DNA from: Cyclobacteriaceae bacterium
GTDB lineage: Bacteria > Bacteroidota > Bacteroidia > Cytophagales > Cyclobacteriaceae
Direction: 5' to 3'
Assembly: GCA_022842845.1 (NCBI GenBank)
Contig: JALHOT010000003.1
Span: 310,001 to 374,000 of the forward strand
DNA: 64,000 nucleotides
Below are positions 17,599 through 25,311 of the stretch, piece after piece. The notes below the pieces were generated by a model. That model was not told the origin of the DNA and ran no database searches. It saw only the letters and a program-made list of their open reading frames with translations. How positions within the stretch are numbered: the first letter of the stretch is position 1; each line of letters opens with the position of its first letter. Position numbers and translations under genes: made by a program.

Positions 17599-18435
17599 CT
17601 ATAATAAGGACATACTTAAAATGCCCAGCAGCATAATGATTTTACAAAAATTGCTCAACCATTTAAACTCCTTTACAGTATCAGCTCTGTATAACCGAAT
17701 AACCATCCAGACCAAAGGAGCAAATAAGAAAAGAATAAAGTAAATGCTGGGTAGCGCTGTAAACAGTATGTCGAGGATGACTACAGTCATACAAAAAATA
17801 AAAACAACTGCGTATAAGAATTGCTTCGTCTTGCGAAATCCCCAAACAATAGGCAAAGTCTGACAGCCAAAGGTACTGTCGCCCTTTAAGTCTTCCATGT
17901 CTTTAATGATTTCGCGCACCAAAGTCATGAAAAAGGCGAAAAATGCATATATAATGATGAGGGTATTGTCTCCATGATAGAGAAGTGCTATGATAAACAC
18001 CGCCATCGCAGTTAAAAAAGCGATGGAAAAATTACCCACAAAAGGTAAACGCTTCAGATTGTTTGAGTACCACCAAAGCAAAAATGCAGATAGAAAATTG
18101 ATAATCGCAATCTGCCACCCAAGGTAATACCCTATGGCAACACCACTTAGAGAAAATATCGTATGAAATAAAATGGCAAATCTTCTGGGTATGCTTTTGC
18201 CTATAACTACACGTTCAGGCTTATTGATATAGTCTATCTTGATATCATAATAGTCGTTGATGATATAACCAGCCGCTGCAATAAGAACGGTGGAAGTACT
18301 GAGCAGAAACAGATTAAGGTCTGTAATAGTGGAAGTATCCACTAAAAAATAAGCAGTGAAATATTGCGTCAATCCTATGATTAGCAGATTGCCAAATCGG
18401 GTAAGTCGCAAAAGCGATGGAAGGAAGGATGCCAT
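17599..18435 (-). CDS. UbiA-family prenyltransferase, probably geranylgeranylglycerol-phosphate geranylgeranyltransferase-like
   Basis: An integral membrane prenyltransferase of 278 residues. The two Asp-rich motifs of UbiA enzymes are visible: NDYYDIKIDYINKPERVV in the first cytoplasmic loop and KDMEDLKGDSTFGCQTLP in the second. Some eight hydrophobic helices surround them. The N-terminal LLRLTRFGNLLIIGLTQYF is typical of the GGGP-geranylgeranyltransferase branch found in Bacteroidota, rather than UbiA for 4-hydroxybenzoate. Its closeness to pcrB supports a step in ether-lipid synthesis. Purn is 8 bases downstream. The substrate remains an inference. Confidence 0.85.
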   Translation of the reverse strand: MASFLPSLLRLTRFGNLLIIGLTQYFTAYFLVDTSTITDLNLFLLSTSTVLIAAAGYIINDYYDIKIDYINKPERVVIGKSIPRRFAILFHTIFSLSGVAIGYYLGWQIAIINFLSAFLLWWYSNNLKRLPFVGNFSIAFLTAMAVFIIALLYHGDNTLIIIYAFFAFFMTLVREIIKDMEDLKGDSTFGCQTLPIVWGFRKTKQFLYAVVFIFCMTVVILDILFTALPSIYFILFLFAPLVWMVIRLYRADTVKEFKWLSNFCKIIMLLGILSMSLL

Positions 18436-18500
18436 CTGACAAAGATAGCATCCTCCTGTTGAACTCCATAGTTAATTGAAAAACATAATTGCCTATTACA

Positions 18501-20951
18501 CTATAGTTTAATACTGAGCATGGCCAGAAAGTTAGTGCCAGCCTGCGGATAGTAATAGTTTTCTCTAAAAGCCTGGCCACCGCCTACATACCCGTAGGTA
18601 TAACCATTGGATTCATACGCTTCATTTAAGATGTTATTAACAAGCAAACTAAAGCCAATCTCTTTTACAAAAGCCGGTCGCCAGGTATAGGTAAAGCGGA
18701 TATCGTTAACTAAAAAGGCATTAAGACTGCGTTGATCGTTGGAGGTATTATCTAAATATTGCTTGCCCACATACTTTGTTAAAAGTGATAACTCCGTGTT
18801 AGCGAAAAGCGCATAAGAAAAAACTGATCCGGCTATGACGTTCGGAGAAAAGGAGATGTCTGTATCCTTATAGTTAGTCCGAATTTCGTTGAACTCATCG
18901 AAGTTTACACCATAATCATACAGTACTTCTGTGAATGAAGCAATCTTGTTTCTACTCAATGTTGCATTAATATTCCAGCGTAGCTTGTTCGATAACTGAT
19001 ACGCAAGATCTGCCTCAATACCGGTTCTGTAGCTTTTATCAACATTGGTACGCACATTGGCCCCAACATCATTGATGGCTCCAGTAAGTACAAGTTGATT
19101 TTTGTAGTTCATGTAATAGTAATTGGCATTAAAAGTCAATTTATCATTACTGTAACGATACCCCACTTCAAGGTTTTGCAAGGTTTCGTGCTTAGGTGTT
19201 GCACCAATATTATCAACAAAATCATCTCTAACAGGCTCCTTATTACCAATGGCTACTGAAGCATAAATCTGTTCGCGCTCGCGTAATGTATATTGAAAGC
19301 CTGCCTTTGGATTGAAAAAATGGAACTCCTGATCCACCAAAAAATCGAATTGCCTGTTTTCCCTGCCACTGGCTTTATAACTGATGCCTCTGTACTGAAG
19401 ATCAACATAGCCATTGAGTTTAGCTGTCAGCTGGTAATTGACCTTAGCAAAAGTATTGAAGTCATGTTTGTCACCTATGTTAAAGTAATATTGATAGCCT
19501 GATGGAACTCTTGGCACAGCCGAGTCAATAATTTGTCCGAAATGATCGCCTACATAGCGATTCCAAGCTCCACCCCAAATAAAATTCAAGCGATCTGTGT
19601 CATAACTTAGGGAGTATGTAGCTCCGTAAAAATGATTGTCGAGCCAGCGCCTGCGAATGATATCGGAGGACTCGACCTCCACACCACCCACAAGCGCGGG
19701 CGTTAATCCATAGTTTTCAAAATCATCATCGTAGCGAAACTCCTCATAGAAGCCCTTGCCTCTTGTATAATGAAAAGCAAGGTTACCTGTAAAGCCGGTG
19801 CCGAACTGTTGGGCAATGTGCAACTGGTGATGATACTGAGCGTAATCATCTACCTGATTTTCGTAGGTATAAGGATTAAAAGTTCTACTGTTGGAGTTTA
19901 AAAGATTTTCTCTTTGCGCTTCATTCCAACCTTCGTTAATCACGGTTGCCTCCATTGCGTCTGCATCGTTATTCAAACGCGACTCCGGCACACCGTACCA
20001 GCTTTGGTAAGTACGCTCATTACCGCCAAAAGCCAGGGCTCTTACAATGGTTTTATCTGCATAATAAGCCCCAGAAAAATAATACGACTTTAAATCTGAG
20101 CTGGCCCGATCAATAAAACCATCTGAAACAATTTGTGATAAGCGACCATCAATGGCGAAATGATTTTTAAGCAACCCTGTTCCAAAACCAAGGGTGTGTC
20201 TTCGCGTGCCAAACGATCCAAAAGAATTAATCAATTCCGCATGGGCGACATCTTCTTTACCAGTTGTTTGTAAATTAATGGAGGCTCCAAAGGCACTACC
20301 GCCATTGGTGGAAGTGCCAACACCGCGCTGAATTTGTACGCTTTCTGTTGAAGAGGCAATATCAGGTAAGTTTACCCAAAAAGTACCCTGCGATTCGCTG
20401 TCGTTATAAGGAATGCCGTTGATGGTAACATTGATGCGTGTTGCATCACTACCACGGATACGAACACCTGTATAACCAACTCCTGCTCCTGCATCAGAAG
20501 TGGTAACAAGCGATGGTGTCCAATTCAATACGAAGGGCATATCCTGACCAAAATTCTGTTTGCTCAGGCTTTGCTTATCGATGGTGGTAAATGTTGTGGG
20601 CGATTGATCATCTGCTCTCGTTGCCCTTATCACCACTTCATCGGTCAATACAACACTCTCGTTTAAATCAAACAACATACTGGCGCCATTCTTTATTTCA
20701 ACAGATTGGCTGAGCGTTTGATAACCCATAAACTTGATTACAACAGTGTAGGAGCCTTCAGGCAAACGATCAGCCCAGAAGTAGCCTTGTTCATTGGTAA
20801 TAAAGTAGCGCTTACTGTCCTGTACTTGAATAGTGGCACCGACAAGTGCTTGTTTAGATTTGGCATCGCGCACAAGGCCGCGAAAACTTTGCGCATAGGC
20901 GCTGGTGGTGAGCACTAATAAGAAGGCTGCCACTCTTAAATTTACTAACAT
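18501..20951 (-). CDS. TonB-dependent receptor with TPP-riboswitch leader, probable thiamine/precursor uptake
   Basis: An 816-residue outer-membrane beta-barrel for energy-dependent uptake. It opens with a signal peptide (MLVNLRVAAFLLVLTTSAYAQ). A CarboxypepD_reg-like beta domain follows (residues 22-105; RGLVRDAKSKQALVGATIQ), then a plug domain at about 120-235 containing FTTIDKQSLSKQNFGQDMPFVL and VGIRIRGSDATRINVTINGIPYND-like text (GVRIRGSDATRINVTINGIP). The barrel ends in LAMLSIKL. A longer frame exists to 21143, but it reads through the riboswitch, so the ATG at 20951 is the start. The TPP riboswitch upstream makes thiamine or a related compound the likely cargo. No thiamine-synthesis genes are adjacent. 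Confidence 0.85.
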   Translation of the reverse strand: MLVNLRVAAFLLVLTTSAYAQSFRGLVRDAKSKQALVGATIQVQDSKRYFITNEQGYFWADRLPEGSYTVVIKFMGYQTLSQSVEIKNGASMLFDLNESVVLTDEVVIRATRADDQSPTTFTTIDKQSLSKQNFGQDMPFVLNWTPSLVTTSDAGAGVGYTGVRIRGSDATRINVTINGIPYNDSESQGTFWVNLPDIASSTESVQIQRGVGTSTNGGSAFGASINLQTTGKEDVAHAELINSFGSFGTRRHTLGFGTGLLKNHFAIDGRLSQIVSDGFIDRASSDLKSYYFSGAYYADKTIVRALAFGGNERTYQSWYGVPESRLNNDADAMEATVINEGWNEAQRENLLNSNSRTFNPYTYENQVDDYAQYHHQLHIAQQFGTGFTGNLAFHYTRGKGFYEEFRYDDDFENYGLTPALVGGVEVESSDIIRRRWLDNHFYGATYSLSYDTDRLNFIWGGAWNRYVGDHFGQIIDSAVPRVPSGYQYYFNIGDKHDFNTFAKVNYQLTAKLNGYVDLQYRGISYKASGRENRQFDFLVDQEFHFFNPKAGFQYTLREREQIYASVAIGNKEPVRDDFVDNIGATPKHETLQNLEVGYRYSNDKLTFNANYYYMNYKNQLVLTGAINDVGANVRTNVDKSYRTGIEADLAYQLSNKLRWNINATLSRNKIASFTEVLYDYGVNFDEFNEIRTNYKDTDISFSPNVIAGSVFSYALFANTELSLLTKYVGKQYLDNTSNDQRSLNAFLVNDIRFTYTWRPAFVKEIGFSLLVNNILNEAYESNGYTYGYVGGGQAFRENYYYPQAGTNFLAMLSIKL

Positions 20952-20978
20952 GGTTAAAACATTTAACGTGATGCATAC

Positions 20979-21030
20979 GAATACATCGGGGAATGTATTC
21001 CTGCTTACGTTTTTCCGATGGCCATCGGAA
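20979..21030 (-). promoter_or_regulatory. Hairpins between the TPP aptamer and the receptor start codon
   Basis: Two inverted repeats follow the aptamer on the minus strand. TTCCGATGGCCATCGGAA (21030-21013) is a perfect 18-base palindrome directly after the aptamer's 3' end. GAATACAT/ATGTATTC (20979-20986 and 20993-21000) forms an 8-base stem around a C-rich loop. Neither has a U-tract, so if they form the expression platform it is more likely to act on translation or through a Rho-type mechanism than as an intrinsic terminator. Confidence 0.5.
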
Positions 21031-21112
21031 TTGCCTATCCCTTCGGCCGCATTACCGGCATCAGGTTCATTGGGTATAATCTCAGCCCGAAATATTAAGG
21101 CACCCCTTGTCG
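21031..21112 (-). promoter_or_regulatory. TPP (THI-box) riboswitch
   Basis: The minus strand shows all the conserved blocks of the thiamine pyrophosphate aptamer in order: GGGGTGCC (21106-21099), GGGCTGAGA near 21088-21080, ATACCC at 21076-21071, TGAACCTGATGCCGGTAATGC (CTGA and the G-rich J region, 21069-21049) and GAAGGGA at 21043-21037. It lies in the leader of the TonB-dependent receptor gene. A Bacteroidota promoter sits about 20 bases upstream. Binding of TPP should lower receptor expression, as seen for known thiamine transport genes. Confidence 0.9.
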
Positions 21113-21128
21113 CATTGCTACGACAGGT

Positions 21129-21161
21129 CAAAGGTATGCACATAAAATCTACAATTGCAAA
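21129..21161 (-). promoter_or_regulatory. Bacteroidota-type promoter for the riboswitch/receptor transcript
   Basis: On the minus strand TTTG (21161-21158) is followed after 21 bases by TACCTTTG (21136-21129), a full match to the Bacteroidota -33/-7 consensus. Transcription would start about 7 bases downstream, just before the TPP aptamer, which makes this the promoter for the receptor mRNA. Confidence 0.75.
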
Positions 21162-21221
21162 TACTTCGTCCAGGCTTATTTCTTTTCAGGGAAGAATTGA
21201 TAAACCTGTATCTTCGCGCTC

Positions 21222-22235
21222 ATGCTTTCTATCCATGACTTTTTAAAACTACGTCATCAACAGTCTGTTATAGATGTACGGTCAGAAAGCGAATTTGCTC
21301 AAGGGCACATTCCCGGTGCCGTCAACATACCAATTCTTACAGATGCGGAAAGAAAAATTGTTGGCACATTATACAAACAACAGGGGCCTAAAGAGGCCAT
21401 CAAAGAAGGTGTTCGATTGGTAGGGCCACGTTTATTCCAGATCCTGGAAGCCACAGAAAAGGTAGCTAAGGAGCAAGATATCTTAGTGCATTGCTGGCGT
21501 GGGGGCATGCGCTCCAATAATTTCAGCTGGTTGGTAAGTCGGCTAGGCATGAAAGCTAGTCCACTGGAGGGCGGTTATAAAGCCTATAGAAGTGAAGTAC
21601 TTCGATCATTCGAACTTCCATTTAAATTTTTAGTGCTCAGCGGTAGTACCGGAAGTGGCAAAACAGAAATACTGCAAGCCTTAAAAAATCATGGTGAGCA
21701 AATCATCTGTCTGGAAACACTGGCTAATCATAAAGGATCGGCCTTTGGCGGTTTAGGATTAGGCGATCAGCCTACCACAGAACAATTTGAAAACAATCTT
21801 TACGAAACAATATCAACTCTTGATCTTAGCAAGAGAATATGGATTGAGGATGAATCCATCGCGATTGGTAAAATATTTTTGCCGCAATTGCTATGGAAAT
21901 TATTGCGGAACAGCCCACTTGTAAAAGTGAACGTCCCCTTAGATGTAAGGGTGCAGCGTCTGGTTATTGATTATGGAAACGTGAGCATTGAATCTCTTTT
22001 AGAAGCCACTCAAAAAATAACCAAGCGCTTAGGTGGTCAGCATTTTAATGCAGCCAAAGAAAGTCTGTTACAAAATGACCTGGCTAACACGGCTTCCATT
22101 CTGCTGAACTATTATGATAAAGCTTACGACAAAGCCATCACAAGCCGGGATCAACAAATTATTGCACAATTTGATTTTGACTGGCATGACCTCGATGGCT
22201 TTGTGAAACACAACTTAAAGTCCCTCAATAAATAA
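21222..22235 (+). CDS. mnmH: tRNA 2-selenouridine synthase (MnmH/SelU)
   Basis: MnmH replaces sulphur with selenium in 2-thiouridine at the wobble position of certain tRNAs, using selenophosphate. Residues 1-130 are a rhodanese domain: VIDVRSESEFAQGHIPGAVNIP and HCWRGGMRS with the catalytic Cys91. Residues about 135-337 are a P-loop domain: Walker A SGSTGSGKTEI at residues 140-150, plus LETLANHKGSAFGGLG, the conserved SelU segment. The ATG lies about 6 bases after a weak -7 element (TATCTTCG), so its message may have almost no leader. selD follows 2 bases after the stop, which pairs the two selenium genes. Confidence 0.93.
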   Translation: MLSIHDFLKLRHQQSVIDVRSESEFAQGHIPGAVNIPILTDAERKIVGTLYKQQGPKEAIKEGVRLVGPRLFQILEATEKVAKEQDILVHCWRGGMRSNNFSWLVSRLGMKASPLEGGYKAYRSEVLRSFELPFKFLVLSGSTGSGKTEILQALKNHGEQIICLETLANHKGSAFGGLGLGDQPTTEQFENNLYETISTLDLSKRIWIEDESIAIGKIFLPQLLWKLLRNSPLVKVNVPLDVRVQRLVIDYGNVSIESLLEATQKITKRLGGQHFNAAKESLLQNDLANTASILLNYYDKAYDKAITSRDQQIIAQFDFDWHDLDGFVKHNLKSLNK

Positions 22236-22237
22236 AC

Positions 22238-23278
22238 ATGACTAACAATAGTATCAGATTAACTCAGTTTTCGCATGGCTCTGGTTGCGGCTGTAAAATA
22301 GCGCCAGCTGTATTAGATAAAATTCTTCACTCCTCATTCCCCAAAACAAATTTTCCATCCTTACTGGTTGGTAACGAAAGTAAAGATGATGCAGCCGTAA
22401 TGGAATTAGAATATGGTCAATGCCTTATCAGCACAACTGATTTTTTCATGCCCATTGTTGACGATGCTTTTACTTTTGGATCTATCGCTTCCGTAAATGC
22501 AATCAGCGATGTGTACGCGATGGGAGGCAAACCGGTAATGGCACTGGCTATTCTTGGATGGCCTGTTGAAAAATTATCACCTGAATTGGCACAGCAAGTT
22601 TTAGACGGAAGTCGTGCCATTTGTGCGAAGGCTGGAATTCCTTTGGCTGGTGGTCACAGCATTGACAGTCCTGAACCAATTTTTGGTTTAGCGGTGAGTG
22701 GACTTGTCGCAAAGCAAAACCTGAAACAAAACAATACGGCTAAGGAAGGCGACTTACTCTACTTGACCAAACCGCTTGGCGTTGGTATGATCAGTGCTGC
22801 GCATAAAAGAGGGCTTGCCAAAGCAGAAGATTTTGAAGAAGCTGTTCAGGTAATGTTGCAGCTCAATTCCATTGGCGCTGAGTTTGGTCAACTTGCTTAC
22901 ATCCACGCCATGACAGACATCACCGGCTTTGGTTTGCTCGGTCATTTAGTAGAAGTATGTGAGGGCAGTGGCCTCTCAGCAGAAATAGAGTATACGAAGG
23001 TCCCCTTGTTAAAGAACATTTCACACTATGCTTCTCAAATGATCTACCCAGACATTACCACACGCAACTGGAATAGTTATCAAGACAAAATTGATGGGAT
23101 TGGCGCAGAATCATTTCTTACATTGAGTGACCCACAAACCAGTGGTGGCTTATTGGTTTGCGTAGATCCGGGTGCCCGCGAAGCTTTTGAGAAATTTTGC
23201 CTGACGAAAGGGTTAAGCATACAAGCTTTCGGTGTACTAAAAGTAAAATCAGAGAAAACAATAAAAATCACCCATTGA
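22238..23278 (+). CDS. selD: Selenide, water dikinase (selenophosphate synthetase)
   Basis: SelD makes selenophosphate from selenide and ATP. The N-terminus reads NNSIRLTQFSHGSGCGCKIAP: Cys17 and Lys20 sit at the positions known to be catalytic in E. coli SelD, with Cys19 also kept. Cys, not selenocysteine, is used. The rest of the enzyme is intact, including DDAAVM and TDFFMPIVDDAFTFG (Asp residues for Mg-ATP), AGGHSID and GPDPISGGLL-like LSDPQTSGGLLVCVD. The length of 346 residues is normal. It starts 2 bases after mnmH, and the VanZ-like gene overlaps its stop codon. The pair provides for selenouridine in tRNA; no selenocysteine machinery is visible in this window. Confidence 0.95.
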   Translation: MTNNSIRLTQFSHGSGCGCKIAPAVLDKILHSSFPKTNFPSLLVGNESKDDAAVMELEYGQCLISTTDFFMPIVDDAFTFGSIASVNAISDVYAMGGKPVMALAILGWPVEKLSPELAQQVLDGSRAICAKAGIPLAGGHSIDSPEPIFGLAVSGLVAKQNLKQNNTAKEGDLLYLTKPLGVGMISAAHKRGLAKAEDFEEAVQVMLQLNSIGAEFGQLAYIHAMTDITGFGLLGHLVEVCEGSGLSAEIEYTKVPLLKNISHYASQMIYPDITTRNWNSYQDKIDGIGAESFLTLSDPQTSGGLLVCVDPGAREAFEKFCLTKGLSIQAFGVLKVKSEKTIKITH

Positions 23279-23634
23279 AATACTGGTGCACCATAGCAGT
23301 AACGTTGTTGATACTTATTGCAGTACTCTTGCCTGGTTCTGCAGTTCCTGATGTCGGAAATTTTGGACTTGACAAAATAGTACACTTCCTGCTTTTCTTT
23401 GCGTGGGCAATCGCCATCCGATTTGATTTTCCCTCCCTAAACAAAATTCTTGTCTTTGTTATAGGTATCGTGTTTAGTTGCTTTACGGAGGTACTTCAAC
23501 TCTTTACGGAGGACAGAAGTTTTGATTTTTTTGATATGCTTGCAGATGCGATAGGCCTTGCGACAGGCCTGATCTTGAGCCACTTAATCATACGCATACT
23601 TACTTCCGTGTTGAAAAATTTTCCGCGTGCCTGA
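23275..23634 (+). CDS. VanZ-like family membrane protein
   Basis: A small membrane protein of about 120 residues. Features are LKYWCTIAVTLLILIAVLLPG, then SAVPDVGNFGLDKIVHFLLFFAWAIAI, with the DKIVHF motif and FTEVLQLFTEDRSFDFFDMLADAIGLATG, which match the VanZ-like family; the TEVLQ and DxxADxxG motifs are conserved. It has four hydrophobic helices. The likely start is TTG at 23275, whose last two bases belong to the selD stop codon TGA. An open frame upstream overlaps selD by 80 bases and is unlikely to be used. Function is unknown; teicoplanin resistance is not implied. Confidence 0.75.
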   Translation: MKYWCTIAVTLLILIAVLLPGSAVPDVGNFGLDKIVHFLLFFAWAIAIRFDFPSLNKILVFVIGIVFSCFTEVLQLFTEDRSFDFFDMLADAIGLATGLILSHLIIRILTSVLKNFPRA

Positions 23635-23807
23635 CTGTTGGTTACCTTTTTATTTGCATTCCGATTAATTGAAAAATTTCAACACTCTCATGTAGCCTTT
23701 CGCGCTTCCATTTTCTACTTGTAATTCATCAATCTTACTAGCAATGCCCTACTCGCTTCAAATGAAGTGAGGAGCTATTCGTGTAACCAAATTTAACCCA
23801 ATTATAT

Positions 23808-25193
23808 ATGTTAGCTTTAATCAGTTTTCTTGGAATTGTATTGTTGACTGTAGCCCTACTCGGCTATCTCTTACGAAATCGACTTATTCAATTTCCTGTT
23901 CTCTCTCTTTTTCAAAACAGAAAAGTAGTTGTCTATCTCGTAGCGATTGGTAGTTTCATGACCTTGAGTAATCAGTTATTTTTTTACTCACGCTTCGGCC
24001 ATCAATACTATTTAGTTTATCCTACTGGTGGATGGAGCACTGTCTTTACGTCTGGTATTAAACTGCGATGGTTTGCCACCATTCAAGAGTGGCAAAAAGA
24101 AATTGACATTAAGGTAGTGGGCGATGGAGAACCTACGGAAGGAATTGAAGGTGTGATTGCCGATAAAGTAACCTTTGAGTTGCGTGGCCCAAAAGAAAAG
24201 ACTGAAGTGGTACCGGGTATTGCCATTACCTTCATCGATCGGGTGGGTGCTGCCGTACGTGTGTCGGTGCGTATGAAAATGCCGGAAGATCCTGAGCGCT
24301 TTCGCTTGGTGGCAGAGTCCTTTAGAATTCCACAAAACTTGATTTACAACACCTTGATACCAACCATCAAAGAACAGATTAGTAACACGGGCTATATGTA
24401 TGCAGCACAAGATTACATTTCGGGTGCAGCAACGGATTTTCGACAGGCTGTGGATGACCAATTAAAGTATGGTGGATATTCTACCGAGCGAAGAGAATTT
24501 AATGATACCATTTATGCAGCTATTCAAATAGCCGGGCCTCGTGTAATAAAAGAAATAAATACACGCTACAAAATTATTCGTAAAGAAGATGCCAATGGAA
24601 AATTGATTCGCATACCGCACGAGATTACCAAGAATAATATTTTAGTTACTCAGGTAATTGTAGATGAAGTCTATCCGGAACCTGCCTTTAAGCAACGACT
24701 GGAAGCACAGCGCGATATTTCTGCACAAAAGCGAATTGAAATGGAGAAAATTGAAACGGCTAAAGCTGAGCAGCAAAGAATTATTGCCGAAGGTGAGCGA
24801 GATAAGGCTAAAGAACGCGTTGACAAAGAAAAAGAGCAGGTTGGTCAGTTGATTGCGATCGAAACACAATTGAAACAAGAAGCCACAAAAAAACAGTTGG
24901 CTGAAATTTCTTTGCAAACTGCCCGACTGGAATCGGATCAAATGCTGGTGCGGGAACGTGCCCAAGCGGAGGCCAACCGATTAAAAGTAGCGGCAGGTTT
25001 AACGCCCCAGGAAAAGGCACAGATTCAAAAAGATATCGCCATTGGTGTGTCGCAAAACCTTGCTAACATGAAGTTGCCTCAGGTATACATTGATGGCAAT
25101 AGTACCGGTGGCAAGAGTAACATGGGACTATTAGAATCTTTGCTTGGCGCTGAGCTTGCTAAGACCATGATACCCGCTATGAAGGAAAACTAA
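23808..25193 (+). CDS. SPFH/Band-7 (prohibitin-like) membrane protein
   Basis: A 461-residue protein with two N-terminal hydrophobic helices, LALISFLGIVLLTVALLGYLL and VYLVAIGSFMTLSNQLFFY. A Band-7/SPFH domain (about residues 100-300) follows, with ITFIDRVGAAVRVSVRMKMP and the RGPKEKTEVVPG segment. The next part is a long charged coiled coil, about residues 300-420 (KRIEMEKIETAKAEQQRIIAEGERDKAKERVDKE), as in flotillin and prohibitin-like proteins. The C-terminal region contains QNLANMKLPQVYI, typical of Bacteroidota members. Such proteins organise membrane microdomains or modulate FtsH-like proteases. The gene is monocistronic and ends at a clear terminator. Confidence 0.85.
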   Translation: MLALISFLGIVLLTVALLGYLLRNRLIQFPVLSLFQNRKVVVYLVAIGSFMTLSNQLFFYSRFGHQYYLVYPTGGWSTVFTSGIKLRWFATIQEWQKEIDIKVVGDGEPTEGIEGVIADKVTFELRGPKEKTEVVPGIAITFIDRVGAAVRVSVRMKMPEDPERFRLVAESFRIPQNLIYNTLIPTIKEQISNTGYMYAAQDYISGAATDFRQAVDDQLKYGGYSTERREFNDTIYAAIQIAGPRVIKEINTRYKIIRKEDANGKLIRIPHEITKNNILVTQVIVDEVYPEPAFKQRLEAQRDISAQKRIEMEKIETAKAEQQRIIAEGERDKAKERVDKEKEQVGQLIAIETQLKQEATKKQLAEISLQTARLESDQMLVRERAQAEANRLKVAAGLTPQEKAQIQKDIAIGVSQNLANMKLPQVYIDGNSTGGKSNMGLLESLLGAELAKTMIPAMKEN

Positions 25194-25210
25194 GAAAGTG
25201 AATAACTCGG

Positions 25211-25235
25211 GAGGGGCTTCGGCCCCTTCTTTTTT
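25211..25235 (+). terminator. Rho-independent terminator after the SPFH gene
   Basis: The sequence AGGGGC-TTCG-GCCCCT (25212-25227) is a six-base perfect stem with the very stable UUCG tetraloop. A G-U extension is possible, and TCTTTTTT follows directly. It begins about 18 bases after the SPFH stop codon. Confidence 0.9.
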
Positions 25236-25311
25236 GAATTTTCTGAAAAGAAGTGATGAAATAACAAAATGAATTCATCCAGATACTATCTTGCCATTTT
25301 ATCTACCTGCA

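Noticed and set aside
20952-21143. N-terminal extension of the TonB-dependent receptor frame
   Set aside because: It reads through the TPP riboswitch and the hairpins, and the signal peptide starts only at the ATG at 20951.
23275-23634. VanZ-like gene as antibiotic resistance
   Set aside because: Only the fold name is shared, and none of the other van genes is present.
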